From: Oceanobacillus limi | Lineage (GTDB): Bacteria > Bacillota > Bacilli > Bacillales > Amphibacillaceae | Assembly (NCBI RefSeq): GCF_900111445.1 | Contig: NZ_FOHE01000009.1 | Span: 1 to 64,000, forward strand | Direction: 5' to 3' | DNA length: 64,000 nucleotides | In this document: piece after piece, positions 28,588-37,728 of the stretch | Numbering within the stretch: the stretch's first letter is position 1 | How the letters are laid out: every line of letters begins with the position of its first letter | Program-made: the position numbers and the translations under genes | The notes under the pieces: model-generated | The model's database searches: none | Seen by the model: only the letters and a program-made list of their open reading frames with translations | Told to the model about the DNA's origin: nothing

Positions 28588-31500
28588 TCATTCAGATAAT
28601 CCTAGGGTTAATACTGATGGTATAATCTCTGGGACAGCTAGTCTCAAAAAACCATACCCTATACCCGCTTGTCCAACCATTAATCCAGGACTTTTTGCAC
28701 CAGAAGGCATTCCAAATTTTGTTTCTCTACCCTTAACCTCTAAAGCTACATCTTCCCCAATTTTCCACGCAAGCTCTTTTAATCCACTTTTTTGATAGTG
28801 TTCTGAAGCAATTAATAATAAATCTACATTTCCTAAGTCACCATGACATAAACTGTGTGTACCACCAAATCCATATTTCTTTGTTTTAGCTAAAGCAATT
28901 TTTATTTCATTTTCGATTTCTTGGTTTTTAGGTAAATTATTACGAATCATTAATCTACTCATTCCAATACCAGATGCTCCATGGCACCACATTGGTCTAT
29001 TGAATTTTTCAACCCCATCACGTAAATCTAACCAATTTTGTTGCTTTTTGTTGTACAATGACCTTTCATACTTTAATGATTCTTGTAAAGCTTCCATGTA
29101 TTTATTATCATTGGTAAATGAGTATAATTCGGCTAGAGCCCAACTGAAACCTGATGAGCCGTGAGAAAGACCTGCAAGTGGCTTTCCTAATTGATTGGAT
29201 CTCCATGCAATACCTGTTGCTTGTTTCTCGGATTTTAATAAAAGCGATTCACCACATGTTTTCGCAATTTCCAATAAATATGATTCACCAGTTTTCTTAT
29301 AGAGATTAATACAGGTGATTATTAGACCTGCAGAACCTCCCATAAAATCTAGTGCTTCATCTGAAATGATCTGTTCAGTAGACTTTGTTAAAATATTCTT
29401 CGCTTCCAATAAATACTTTTTGTCTTGAAAAATAATCGAATAATTACCTAAAGCATATGCGTATGCTCCATATCCATAAAAGGTAGATAAAGGAAGTTGT
29501 TCATAGTTTAAATTCTTCACAGCTGTTTGAATACACTTTTCAGCTAATACTTTATTTTCTTCATTTTGGGTTACTCGGTATAGGTTTGCATAAAACAGCC
29601 CAATCCCCAACAGACCATCATATAAATCAGACTCAACTGGACTAAACATAAGTTGGTCATTCATGCTTAAATTCATTCCCAACCAAGTAATATCATTATC
29701 TTCACCAATTATCGCATCATTTTTTAAATCATTACCGACTAGCTGAGCAAGTTCCAAGAATTGGTCGGTATTATTTAATAATTCTATAGGTGAATTATTG
29801 GAGTAATCTCTGATAGTTTCGTTTGATTGGTGATTATGATTGGAATATTGAGCTATTAGTGAATTCTCTATAAAACTTAATTGTTCCTTCATATCTGTAA
29901 TACTTAGTGTCCCTATTCGCTCCATCAAACAATCAAAATTTGAGATGTTATAATAATCACTCTTCACTTTACCTAATGGATGATATAAATCTCTAGAATT
30001 CGTATAACAATAAAAATAAGGAATGTCGCCTTTTAATACATCTCTGCATTCATACATAATGATATCCTCAAAATCTGGATTATTCTTTTTTGCGGTCCAT
30101 AGGAGGTTTACAAGGCGTTCCCTACTATCCCCATCTGTTAAATAATCAGGATGATAGCTTGAGTCTATGAATGTAGCATAGATCTGAGTGCTCCTTAGGA
30201 TCACTCTAACTGAATCATTTTTAAACGGAGAAAGAGGACCATTAGACGAAAGTAACTCATTTTTATGTTCAAGAAGTAAAGTGTAAATCTCCTGAAAACC
30301 TTTTATAATCTCCATGTTAAATTGTGAAACATCGATATTTTTATCTTCCTTGAAAGGACGATTTTTGCTAGCTTCAGAAAATGCTGCAACCTTAACTAAT
30401 TTCATCTTATCCGTGTGAGTATTTTCTATTGAGAACGTTTCATGTCCTGTATCCTGACCCTCATCCCCACCAAGGCCACTAAAATCAAAACCTAATATAT
30501 TAGATTTAATATAGGATACAGGTAGCATACCTATTGATAATACAGAATCCATTAGTTTCTTAAACGCCCTCGCATAAGCTGAAGAATCCACATTTAAGTT
30601 TTTGTTAGTATTTTGAATTAGTCCTTCCAAGTCTATTAGCATTGGATTTTCTCCATTTGCTATAAGATTTTCATAATGAAAATCTGTAGCATTTAATATG
30701 TATAGAATAGCTAAATAATACCCTTGTCTCTCATAAAATCGAGATACCTCTTCTTTCGATCTACAAGGAACGTGTTCCACATATTCCTGCCATCCATAGC
30801 TACCTCTATCTAAAATAGTAATAGTTTTTAAAGGTAATCCAGTGTTCTTATGATTTATCCATGCTAATAATTCCTGGAAATGCTGATCGATTGAAAGTGA
30901 TCTTGGCTTATAAACGATTTTTTTACCAGAGGAAAGTTGAAATAAAATGACGCTTCGCCCATTATTATGAGTATCTCCAAGTTGCAAAGATAAGGTGGTT
31001 ATATAGTCTTCTTGCAGTAAATTGAATGTTTGAACAAGTTCAGATCTATCTTTAGAAAAGTGTGAAATAGCTTCTATAATACTATTTGTATAAAGAACTA
31101 TGGTTTCAAATAAGATTCTAGCAAGAACTGGATATCGTTGTAGTATGTCATGTTGTTTATTTGATTTTGACAGTATATGATTGATGTAATATTCGTATCG
31201 TTCTTCAGATGTATTGCCTATTAATCTGCTTTCTTCTCTTAATTCATTTATGTCTTGAATTAGTACACGAACACATAAGTATGCTATATTTTCACTTATA
31301 AATTCCATAATATTGTTTTTAAGTGTTTCTATATCACTAATTAGTGATATATTTTCGATTGTGTTTAGTTCAGCTTCTAAATAGTCTTCGGCAATTCTAA
31401 GAAAGGCGGGGTAGAAAGTAGTGAAAATGCCAGATGCCTTGTCTTCTTCACCAAAATAATTTAAGTACTCATTTTTTTCTAATATACCGTATTGCTTTAG

Positions 31501-31641
31501 TAGCTTCATCCATATAGTTGATTTTTCTTTTCTAAGCAACTCATTAATCGGTAATTCTTTATCTATTCTCTTTCTTCTTTCAGATGGATAAAGGGAGTCT
31601 TTCTTTATTCTTCTAATATCTAATTGGATACTTTTATTCAT
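28588..31641 (-). CDS. lanM: Class II lanthionine synthetase (LanM)
   Basis: A 1017-residue bifunctional enzyme. The N-terminal dehydratase domain (DUF4135, about residues 180-560) carries KKIVYKPRSLSIDQHF, TDFHYENLIANG and MLIDLEGLI, the kinase-like phosphorylation site. The C-terminal LanC-like cyclase (about 660-1010) has the zinc ligands in WCHGASGIGMSR and THSLCHGDLGN. It should phosphorylate and eliminate Ser/Thr of the precursor, then add Cys thiols to form lanthionine rings. The ATG at 31641 is preferred over 31659 because AAAGGATTGACAGGG precedes it. Confidence 0.96.
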   Translation of the reverse strand: MNKSIQLDIRRIKKDSLYPSERRKRIDKELPINELLRKEKSTIWMKLLKQYGILEKNEYLNYFGEEDKASGIFTTFYPAFLRIAEDYLEAELNTIENISLISDIETLKNNIMEFISENIAYLCVRVLIQDINELREESRLIGNTSEERYEYYINHILSKSNKQHDILQRYPVLARILFETIVLYTNSIIEAISHFSKDRSELVQTFNLLQEDYITTLSLQLGDTHNNGRSVILFQLSSGKKIVYKPRSLSIDQHFQELLAWINHKNTGLPLKTITILDRGSYGWQEYVEHVPCRSKEEVSRFYERQGYYLAILYILNATDFHYENLIANGENPMLIDLEGLIQNTNKNLNVDSSAYARAFKKLMDSVLSIGMLPVSYIKSNILGFDFSGLGGDEGQDTGHETFSIENTHTDKMKLVKVAAFSEASKNRPFKEDKNIDVSQFNMEIIKGFQEIYTLLLEHKNELLSSNGPLSPFKNDSVRVILRSTQIYATFIDSSYHPDYLTDGDSRERLVNLLWTAKKNNPDFEDIIMYECRDVLKGDIPYFYCYTNSRDLYHPLGKVKSDYYNISNFDCLMERIGTLSITDMKEQLSFIENSLIAQYSNHNHQSNETIRDYSNNSPIELLNNTDQFLELAQLVGNDLKNDAIIGEDNDITWLGMNLSMNDQLMFSPVESDLYDGLLGIGLFYANLYRVTQNEENKVLAEKCIQTAVKNLNYEQLPLSTFYGYGAYAYALGNYSIIFQDKKYLLEAKNILTKSTEQIISDEALDFMGGSAGLIITCINLYKKTGESYLLEIAKTCGESLLLKSEKQATGIAWRSNQLGKPLAGLSHGSSGFSWALAELYSFTNDNKYMEALQESLKYERSLYNKKQQNWLDLRDGVEKFNRPMWCHGASGIGMSRLMIRNNLPKNQEIENEIKIALAKTKKYGFGGTHSLCHGDLGNVDLLLIASEHYQKSGLKELAWKIGEDVALEVKGRETKFGMPSGAKSPGLMVGQAGIGYGFLRLAVPEIIPSVLTLGLSE

Positions 31642-31667
31642 CCCTGTCAATCCTTTCATTGAAATTA

Positions 31668-31709
31668 ACCAACCAACTCTGAATCTAGTGAAATTCAGAA
31701 TTGGTTGGT
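31668..31709 (-). terminator. Stem-loop between lanA and lanM (attenuator/processing site)
   Basis: A 17-bp stem, ACCAACCAATTCTGAAT with ATTCAGAGTTGGTTGGT (one G-T pair), lies between the precursor stop and lanM start, with only a weak T tract after it. Such partial terminators commonly set a high precursor to enzyme transcript ratio in lantibiotic operons. Confidence 0.75.
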
Positions 31710-31730
31710 ATAGTTAGAAGTTGCTAATTA

Positions 31731-31898
31731 TTACATCCAGCATTTTCTCTTGAAGCTTGGACAATACTTAATACTCCACTTACACAGTCTAAGTGAAACG
31801 CAAACCACTGTACTTTGAGGAGTAACTTCTTCAGAGCCACCTGCTAGGTTTTTTAATTCCTCCTCTGAAATTTTACTTACATAGTGCTGCTTCTCCAT
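31731..31898 (-). CDS. lanA: Lanthipeptide precursor peptide (LanA)
   Basis: A 55-codon gene directly upstream of lanM. An AGGAGG site sits eight bases before the ATG at 31898. The leader (residues 1-21, MEKQHYVSKISEEELKNLAG then G) is acidic and ends in the double-glycine LAGG, the cut site for the C39 peptidase of LanT. The 34-residue core has Cys at core positions 12, 18, 25 and 32, and Ser/Thr at 1, 5, 8, 9, 14, 21 and 27, the raw material for lanthionine rings. It is strongly basic (six Lys/Arg) and ends Cys-Trp-Met. I do not recognise the core as a known lantibiotic. No second precursor was found nearby. Confidence 0.93.
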   Translation of the reverse strand: MEKQHYVSKISEEELKNLAGGSEEVTPQSTVVCVSLRLCKWSIKYCPSFKRKCWM

Positions 31899-31905
31899 GT
31901 TTCAT

Positions 31906-32737
31906 ACCTCCTCCCATTTAAAATACAATGTATGTAATAACTAGATGCCTAATATTTTTATACCATATTTAGGAAATAGTATTAATAGTTAAGCAGACCT
32001 AATTTGGTGAAAATTCAAATAAGTAATAGGGTATTGAGTATTATTACTAAAGACTTAACTATAAATAGATAGAATTATTTAGTTTTATAAGTGATTAAAA
32101 ATGGTATAACTCACATGTTTCTACGTAATATATAGGAGGGCTCGATGATTAACACTTACCGTGGAGAAAATATTAAACCACCTAACAAATAGCATATGGT
32201 TCCACAGTCCTCTCACAACGATTTTACAAATAGTCCTCAATTAGCAATGAAAATAACATAGTAATTAGTAACCTACTAACATCAGATAGTGGACTGTTAA
32301 TTTGTGTGATCATGCTAAAAGCAATGTCCTTTGTAAGGGAATACTAATATATAAACAAAAACAAGCATACCAATCACTATGCGATTTAGTATATGCTAAT
32401 TCGTTAGTTAATTAAGTTTATCTCCAACAAAGTGAACTACTCACTATAAACATCCATATTATAATCATTGTCTTTAGAATAGAGCGTGTTATTTTTGTCC
32501 CAACCACTATTTTTCAGCCTTCTATTAATTTGATAGAAATATTAGGATAATCAACCGTTACTTCTCATCTCTTGGTTTATACTTCTGCTTTCATAAAGAG
32601 AATCGAACCGTGAATGTTCCTTGCTGTCATTGGTTTTCACGTAAACGATCATTTCATTTTGCAGTATGATAATCCACAGATGTCATAGAGTAACGAAAAA
32701 CGCGTCTTTACTCTAAAATGTAACAAATACTACATTT
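31906..32737. other. Intergenic region upstream of lanA, downstream of menE
   Basis: About 830 AT-rich bases without a confident gene. It must hold the lanA promoter on the minus strand (a TATAAA lies roughly 60 bp before lanA, without a convincing -35). A 15-codon plus-strand frame at 32145-32192 has a strong AGGAGGG site, and a 33-codon minus-strand frame starts at 32652 without a ribosome site; neither is recognised. The position after menE is where menC would be expected, and no menC remnant was seen. Confidence 0.6.
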
Positions 32738-34186
32738 TTAAGGAATGAGGTCTAATAGTTTTGTCCTTACTAATTTATTTGATGCATTTCTTGGGAGAGC
32801 TTCGACAAAATAGATTTCTTTCGGTACTTTATACTTTGCAAGTCGCTTTTTAGCATACAGTTTAATTTCTTCTTGCTTTACACTATTACTAACTACGACG
32901 AACGCAACTGGAATTTGTCCCCATGTCGGATCTTCCTTTCCAACAACTCCAATTTCCTTAATAGATTCCATCCCTGCCAATACACTCTCAACCTCAGATG
33001 GATAAATGTTTTCTCCACCTGAAATTATTAAGTCTTTGCGTCGATCAACGACATACAAAAAACCATCTTCATCCACATATCCTAAATCCCCTGTTGCTAA
33101 CCACCCTTCCTGGAAGGCTTTTTTTGTAGCTTCTTTATTTTTGAAATACCCCTTCGTTACCATAGGCCCCTTAACATATATTTCTCCGACTTTTTCAGCA
33201 TCCGGCTGATGTATCCGAAGCTGAGCAGGAACCAATGGCTTACCTGCAGAACCAAGCTTTTCTAAAGCATCTGTAGGACTAAGGGTAACAATTTGTGAAG
33301 ACGTTTCGGTCATACCATAGGATTGAAAGATCGGGATTTCTTTTTCCTTTGCTTTCTCTAACAATGGTCTAGGAGCCGGCCCACCGCCTAACAACATACA
33401 ACGAAACTTACTCGGATAGGACTCCTTTCCAAGCTCTTCTAGAAGCCGTTGAACCATAACCGTAACTACTGATACCATGGTGACTCCACGATTCATGATT
33501 GCATGGTGCACCTGTTTCTCATCGAATTTCTCAAATAATAAAACAGACATCCCATAAATAACGCTTTTTAAATAAATGGATAATCCCCCAACATGAAACA
33601 TTGGTAGGGCAGCTAACCATTTATCCTCTTTGGACAAACCTAAATTTAAAGCAGAACCAATTGCACTCCACCAATGATTTCCATAAGTATGCATCACACC
33701 TTTAGGGAATCCAGTAGTTCCAGAAGTATAAATGATAGTGAAATAATCTTCTAGCTGTAATTCTTCTTGAAGATTAATAGCTCTTTCTTTCATGTGATCA
33801 ATTTCAGAAAAGGAATGGGTAACCGGTACATCTAACCTTTCTGCAGTTGATAGCAATTCGACTGATGTTAGTAAATGAGAAACTTCTGCATCCTTTATCT
33901 GATAATGAAGTTCTTCTGTTGTTAATCGTGTATTTAATAATACGCCAATTGCGCCAATATAACTTAATGCATGTATGGCAATAATCATATGTATATTATT
34001 ATTGGATAATATCCCGACATGACTTCCTTTCCTTACACCACTTGTTGCTAACTTCTTCGCAAAGGATTGACTTTTAGTCTTTAATTCCAAAAAAGTAATC
34101 TTTGTACCATCTTCTAACTCGACCGCTGATTGCTTTGGCGCTAAGTCTGCTTGTTTGGTAAGCCAGTGGGGTATAGATTCGGACAT
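32738..34186 (-). CDS. menE: O-succinylbenzoate-CoA ligase
   Basis: Activates o-succinylbenzoate with ATP and CoA in menaquinone synthesis. A 482-residue ANL-superfamily adenylating enzyme with the P-loop-like YTSGTTGFPKGVMHTY (about residues 150-165), the A5 motif SYGMTETSS, and the hinge/A8 region GYVDEDGFLYVVDRRKD (about 367). The ATG at 34186 follows AGGAGGAGA. It lies downstream of menB, separated from it by a terminator-like hairpin, and is the last men gene present in this direction. Confidence 0.95.
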   Translation of the reverse strand: MSESIPHWLTKQADLAPKQSAVELEDGTKITFLELKTKSQSFAKKLATSGVRKGSHVGILSNNNIHMIIAIHALSYIGAIGVLLNTRLTTEELHYQIKDAEVSHLLTSVELLSTAERLDVPVTHSFSEIDHMKERAINLQEELQLEDYFTIIYTSGTTGFPKGVMHTYGNHWWSAIGSALNLGLSKEDKWLAALPMFHVGGLSIYLKSVIYGMSVLLFEKFDEKQVHHAIMNRGVTMVSVVTVMVQRLLEELGKESYPSKFRCMLLGGGPAPRPLLEKAKEKEIPIFQSYGMTETSSQIVTLSPTDALEKLGSAGKPLVPAQLRIHQPDAEKVGEIYVKGPMVTKGYFKNKEATKKAFQEGWLATGDLGYVDEDGFLYVVDRRKDLIISGGENIYPSEVESVLAGMESIKEIGVVGKEDPTWGQIPVAFVVVSNSVKQEEIKLYAKKRLAKYKVPKEIYFVEALPRNASNKLVRTKLLDLIP

Positions 34187-34209
34187 AATATCTCCTCCTA
34201 TAGGAATGG

Positions 34210-34239
34210 AAAAACCTTTGCTACACAGCAAAGGTTTTT
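34210..34239 (-). terminator. Terminator-like hairpin between menB and menE
   Basis: AAAAACCTTTGC pairs perfectly with GCAAAGGTTTTT around a 6-base loop, just before the menE ribosome site. It may lower menE expression relative to menB. Confidence 0.85.
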
Positions 34240-34261
34240 CACAAAAATTTCGTCTAGTTGA

Positions 34262-35080
34262 TCACGGGAAACGCGGGAATTGATCAAAGTCTGGTTTTCT
34301 TTTTTCTTTAAATGCATCTCTACCTTCTTTTGCTTCATCAGAAGTGTAGTAAAGAAGTGTTGCATCTCCACCCATTTGCTGTAGTCCAGCTAATCCATCT
34401 GTATCCGCATTAAAGGAAGCTTTTAAGAAGCGTAAAGCAGTTGGTGATTTTTCTAAAATCTCTTCACACCATTGTATTGTTTCTTCCTCTAATCTATCTA
34501 ATGGAACAACCGTATTTACTAATCCCATCTCATATGCTTCCTCTGCATTGTATTGACGGCATAGATACCAAATTTCACGAGCACGTTTATGACCAACCAT
34601 ACGAGCTAATAATCCAGCACCATATCCTGCATCAAAGCTTCCTACTTTTGGTCCTGTTTGTCCAAAAATTGCGTTGTCTGCTGCAATGGTTAAGTCACAA
34701 ACTACGTGTAGTACATGACCTCCACCAATTGCATATCCTGACACCATTGCAATTACAGGTTTCGGTATTGTACGAATTAAACGCTGAAGATCTAACACGT
34801 TTAAACGAGGAATTTGGTCAGTACCTACATATCCACCATGTCCTCGAACCGATTGATCGCCACCGGAACAAAATGCTTTTTCTCCTTCACCAGCTAATAC
34901 AATAACCCCAATAGATGAATCATCACGAGCATCTGCAAATGCATCGATCATCTCGTTAACTGTTAATGGAGTGAATGCATTTCGTTTTTCTGGACGGTTA
35001 ATGGTAACTTTTGCAATACCATTATATTTTTCGTAGATAATTTCTTCATAATCTCTTACCTTTTCCCAAGCTACAGTCAT
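34262..35080 (-). CDS. menB: 1,4-dihydroxy-2-naphthoyl-CoA synthase
   Basis: A 272-residue crotonase-fold enzyme that closes the second ring of o-succinylbenzoyl-CoA. It carries the MenB oxyanion-hole stretch [20 protein letters not shown] and [15 protein letters not shown], with the [12 protein letters not shown] active-site loop. The ATG at 35080 with AAGGAGG seven bases upstream gives the usual length. It is followed by a hairpin and then menE. Confidence 0.97.
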   Translation of the reverse strand: MTVAWEKVRDYEEIIYEKYNGIAKVTINRPEKRNAFTPLTVNEMIDAFADARDDSSIGVIVLAGEGEKAFCSGGDQSVRGHGGYVGTDQIPRLNVLDLQRLIRTIPKPVIAMVSGYAIGGGHVLHVVCDLTIAADNAIFGQTGPKVGSFDAGYGAGLLARMVGHKRAREIWYLCRQYNAEEAYEMGLVNTVVPLDRLEEETIQWCEEILEKSPTALRFLKASFNADTDGLAGLQQMGGDATLLYYTSDEAKEGRDAFKEKRKPDFDQFPRFP

Positions 35081-35188
35081 GAAAATCCTCCTTTTTATGT
35101 ATTTTAAGTTCATTGGTTAGAACCTGTCCCGCGTATCTTGGCGGGAGGAGCTTAAATAATTTTGCACAGATAAAAAAGCTTTTCCCTT

Positions 35189-35989
35189 TTATCTATCAAA
35201 AATAAACTCCTTTACTATTTTACCAAAAATCTCTGGTTGTTCCACATGAATTGCATGTCCTGCGTTATTAACTACAATTAATTGGCTATTTGGTAGGCTT
35301 TCCCTCATTCTCTGATTCATTCGAACAAATTTTTCATCTAGCTCTCCCACAATGAGTAGAACTGGTTGCTTAAGCGTATTTAATTTCCCCCACCAGTTTG
35401 GTTGACTCCCTGTTCCCATAAACCGTAACGAGGAAGCTAATCCTTCTTTTGATTGAGCCAGCCTTTCTTCACGAATGGATCGTTGTATATGTTCATCTAG
35501 CTTCTTTTGCGTTTCAAACAATGGAATATTCTCCCAAAATTTCACAAAGGAAGCTACCCCTTCTTTCTCAATTCGCTGTGCAAGTGTTTCATCATTGACC
35601 TGCCTTTTATGACGATCCTCTTCCATTTCTAAGCCTGGTGAGGAACTTTCTAAAATTAGCGAGTTGATATAGTTAGGATAAAGCATTGCGAAGGATAATG
35701 CCGTTCTACCTCCCATTGAATAACCGATTAAGTGAAAGGAATGAAGGCTCAGATGTTCAAATAACTGTGACAAATCTTCACAGCAGGCTTCCATGGACCT
35801 CGGTGTATCGATTTGAGTACGACCATGCCCCGGTAGATCTATCGTTATTATTTGGAAATCATTTTCCCAATCCGTAACAAACGGTGCCCAAGTTTTCGTG
35901 CTTCCAGTAAAACCATGTAAAAGTACAATCGGCTCTCCAGATCCATGAACTTCATACCAATAGGTTGCATCCCCTACAGAAAATTTCAT
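35189..35989 (-). CDS. menH: SHCHC synthase (2-succinyl-6-hydroxy-2,4-cyclohexadiene-1-carboxylate synthase)
   Basis: A 266-residue alpha/beta hydrolase. The nucleophile elbow is GYSMGGRTAL (Ser about residue 91), the oxyanion region HGFTGSTKTW, and the catalytic His is in NAGHAIHVEQPE (about 243). It eliminates pyruvate from the MenD product. Its start codon overlaps the menD stop (ATGA), so it is translationally coupled to menD. Confidence 0.93.
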   Translation of the reverse strand: MKFSVGDATYWYEVHGSGEPIVLLHGFTGSTKTWAPFVTDWENDFQIITIDLPGHGRTQIDTPRSMEACCEDLSQLFEHLSLHSFHLIGYSMGGRTALSFAMLYPNYINSLILESSSPGLEMEEDRHKRQVNDETLAQRIEKEGVASFVKFWENIPLFETQKKLDEHIQRSIREERLAQSKEGLASSLRFMGTGSQPNWWGKLNTLKQPVLLIVGELDEKFVRMNQRMRESLPNSQLIVVNNAGHAIHVEQPEIFGKIVKEFIFDR

Positions 35990-37728
35990 TTGATCACCGA
36001 CTCACGAATATCTGTTTCAATATTAGACCAAAGTTCACGATGCCATTTTACATTCTCTTCCCGGTCGGTAAAAACCTCTACAACGGACAATCCTGACTCT
36101 TGATAACTGTTGCTTAAGACACGCTTAAGCTCCTCTTCCGATTCAGCTGTATGATAAGAACCACCATACATATCCACTGCTTGCTTAAATTGCAAGTCAA
36201 CTGGGGTACCAAATAAAGCTTCAAAATGTTTTCTTTCTGTTGCCTGTGGTAAAAAGGAAAATATTCCACCACCATTATTATTAATTAATAGAATCGTTAC
36301 ATTAATTGAATAATGCTTCGCAGCGAGTAGTCCGTTCATATCATGAAAAAAAGACAAATCCCCTAGAACCAGTGTTACAGGTTTACCAAATGCAGCCGCT
36401 CCAATTCCACTTGATATTATTCCATCAATTCCATTAGCCCCGCGATTTGCTAATACATTTATTTGCTTTGATGTAGATAAGAAAAATGTATCTACATCCC
36501 GAACTGCCATACTATTTCCAACGTAAAGACTACTTTCATCAGGGATAACTTGGAACAACGAACGAACCGTAGAACCTTCTGTAAGATAATCATCTGAGAC
36601 ACTTTCGATACGTTTCTTAGCGACTTTGTTCATTGTCTGCCATTTTCCCAACCAATTATGATCAAATTCTAGATCTCTTCCAGAATCCATAAATTGCGCG
36701 CAAACCGTAACTGGATCTGAATAAATAAATGTTGTTTTATTTCCAACAGGCTCTCGATATCCAGAATGACTCTCAATAATAAACTGTTTCACATCTTGAT
36801 GCTCTTGAACATAAAAAAGATACGCCTTGGAAACTGGCATAGCTCCGAACCGAATAATAAAATCCGCTTTTAATTCTTGGCGCAATGTTTCACTTCTAAA
36901 GAAGGCATCATACCCTTCAATTAAGTTGTCTTTGGAATGCTTTCCTGCTCTCATTTGTGATAATGGGTCTACTAAAATTGGTAATCCCCATGCTTCTGCC
37001 AGCTCTGTAATAGCTTGACTAGCATTTTCATCAACTTGTGGTCCACACACAATCACACCACGTTTTTTGGATTGCAGTAAAGTTATGATCGAGTCGATTG
37101 TCTCTTCTGACTGGGTCTTCACACTTTGATAAACCGGTAAATAAGATTCCTCCGTGTCGTCTCCCCAAATAGCTTCTAATGAAAAATCTGGAATCAACGG
37201 TTCACGGAGAGGAAAATTCAAATGAACCGGGCCCGGATTATCTAATCGAGCAGTATGTATAGCTCTAGCAGCTTTGCTTCGAGTATATCCGACCATCGTA
37301 TTAGTGGCTTCAGGTAATGCCATTTCATGAAACCATTTAACATAGTTCCCATACAATTTAATTTGATCAATTGCTTGAGGAGCCCCTACATCACGTAATT
37401 CATGAGGTCGATCTGCTGTTAAAACAACCAACGGAACCCGACTATGGTACGCTTCAATAATTGCTGGAAAATAATTCGCAGTTGCAGTGCCTGAAGAACA
37501 CAATAAAGCTACTGGTCGTTTCGTTTGCTTTGCCAAACCTAGGCCAAAAAAGGCCGCAGATCGTTCATCTAAAACAATCCATTCTTTGATACTTGGATGT
37601 TCTGCAAAAGTCATTGCTAATGGAGTTGACCTAGAACCAGGAGAGATGACGACATCTGTCATCCCTGATTTGGCCAATTCATCAACGAAATTTGCAACAT
37701 ATCTTGTTAGTTGTTCTCTGTACTCCAT
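35986..37728 (-). CDS. menD: SEPHCHC synthase (thiamine diphosphate-dependent)
   Basis: A 580-residue thiamine-diphosphate enzyme that joins isochorismate and 2-oxoglutarate. The N-terminal domain starts with the VISPGSRSTPLAMTF stretch typical of MenD. The cofactor motif runs from GDLSFFHDMNGLL to INNNGGGIFSFLP (about residues 437-468). Start and stop overlap menF and menH respectively, indicating one operon. Confidence 0.96.
   Translation of the reverse strand: MEYREQLTRYVANFVDELAKSGMTDVVISPGSRSTPLAMTFAEHPSIKEWIVLDERSAAFFGLGLAKQTKRPVALLCSSGTATANYFPAIIEAYHSRVPLVVLTADRPHELRDVGAPQAIDQIKLYGNYVKWFHEMALPEATNTMVGYTRSKAARAIHTARLDNPGPVHLNFPLREPLIPDFSLEAIWGDDTEESYLPVYQSVKTQSEETIDSIITLLQSKKRGVIVCGPQVDENASQAITELAEAWGLPILVDPLSQMRAGKHSKDNLIEGYDAFFRSETLRQELKADFIIRFGAMPVSKAYLFYVQEHQDVKQFIIESHSGYREPVGNKTTFIYSDPVTVCAQFMDSGRDLEFDHNWLGKWQTMNKVAKKRIESVSDDYLTEGSTVRSLFQVIPDESSLYVGNSMAVRDVDTFFLSTSKQINVLANRGANGIDGIISSGIGAAAFGKPVTLVLGDLSFFHDMNGLLAAKHYSINVTILLINNNGGGIFSFLPQATERKHFEALFGTPVDLQFKQAVDMYGGSYHTAESEEELKRVLSNSYQESGLSVVEVFTDREENVKWHRELWSNIETDIRESVIK

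Noticed and set aside
34441-34905. Plus-strand frame of 154 codons
   Set aside because: Shadow of the well-supported menB on the other strand.
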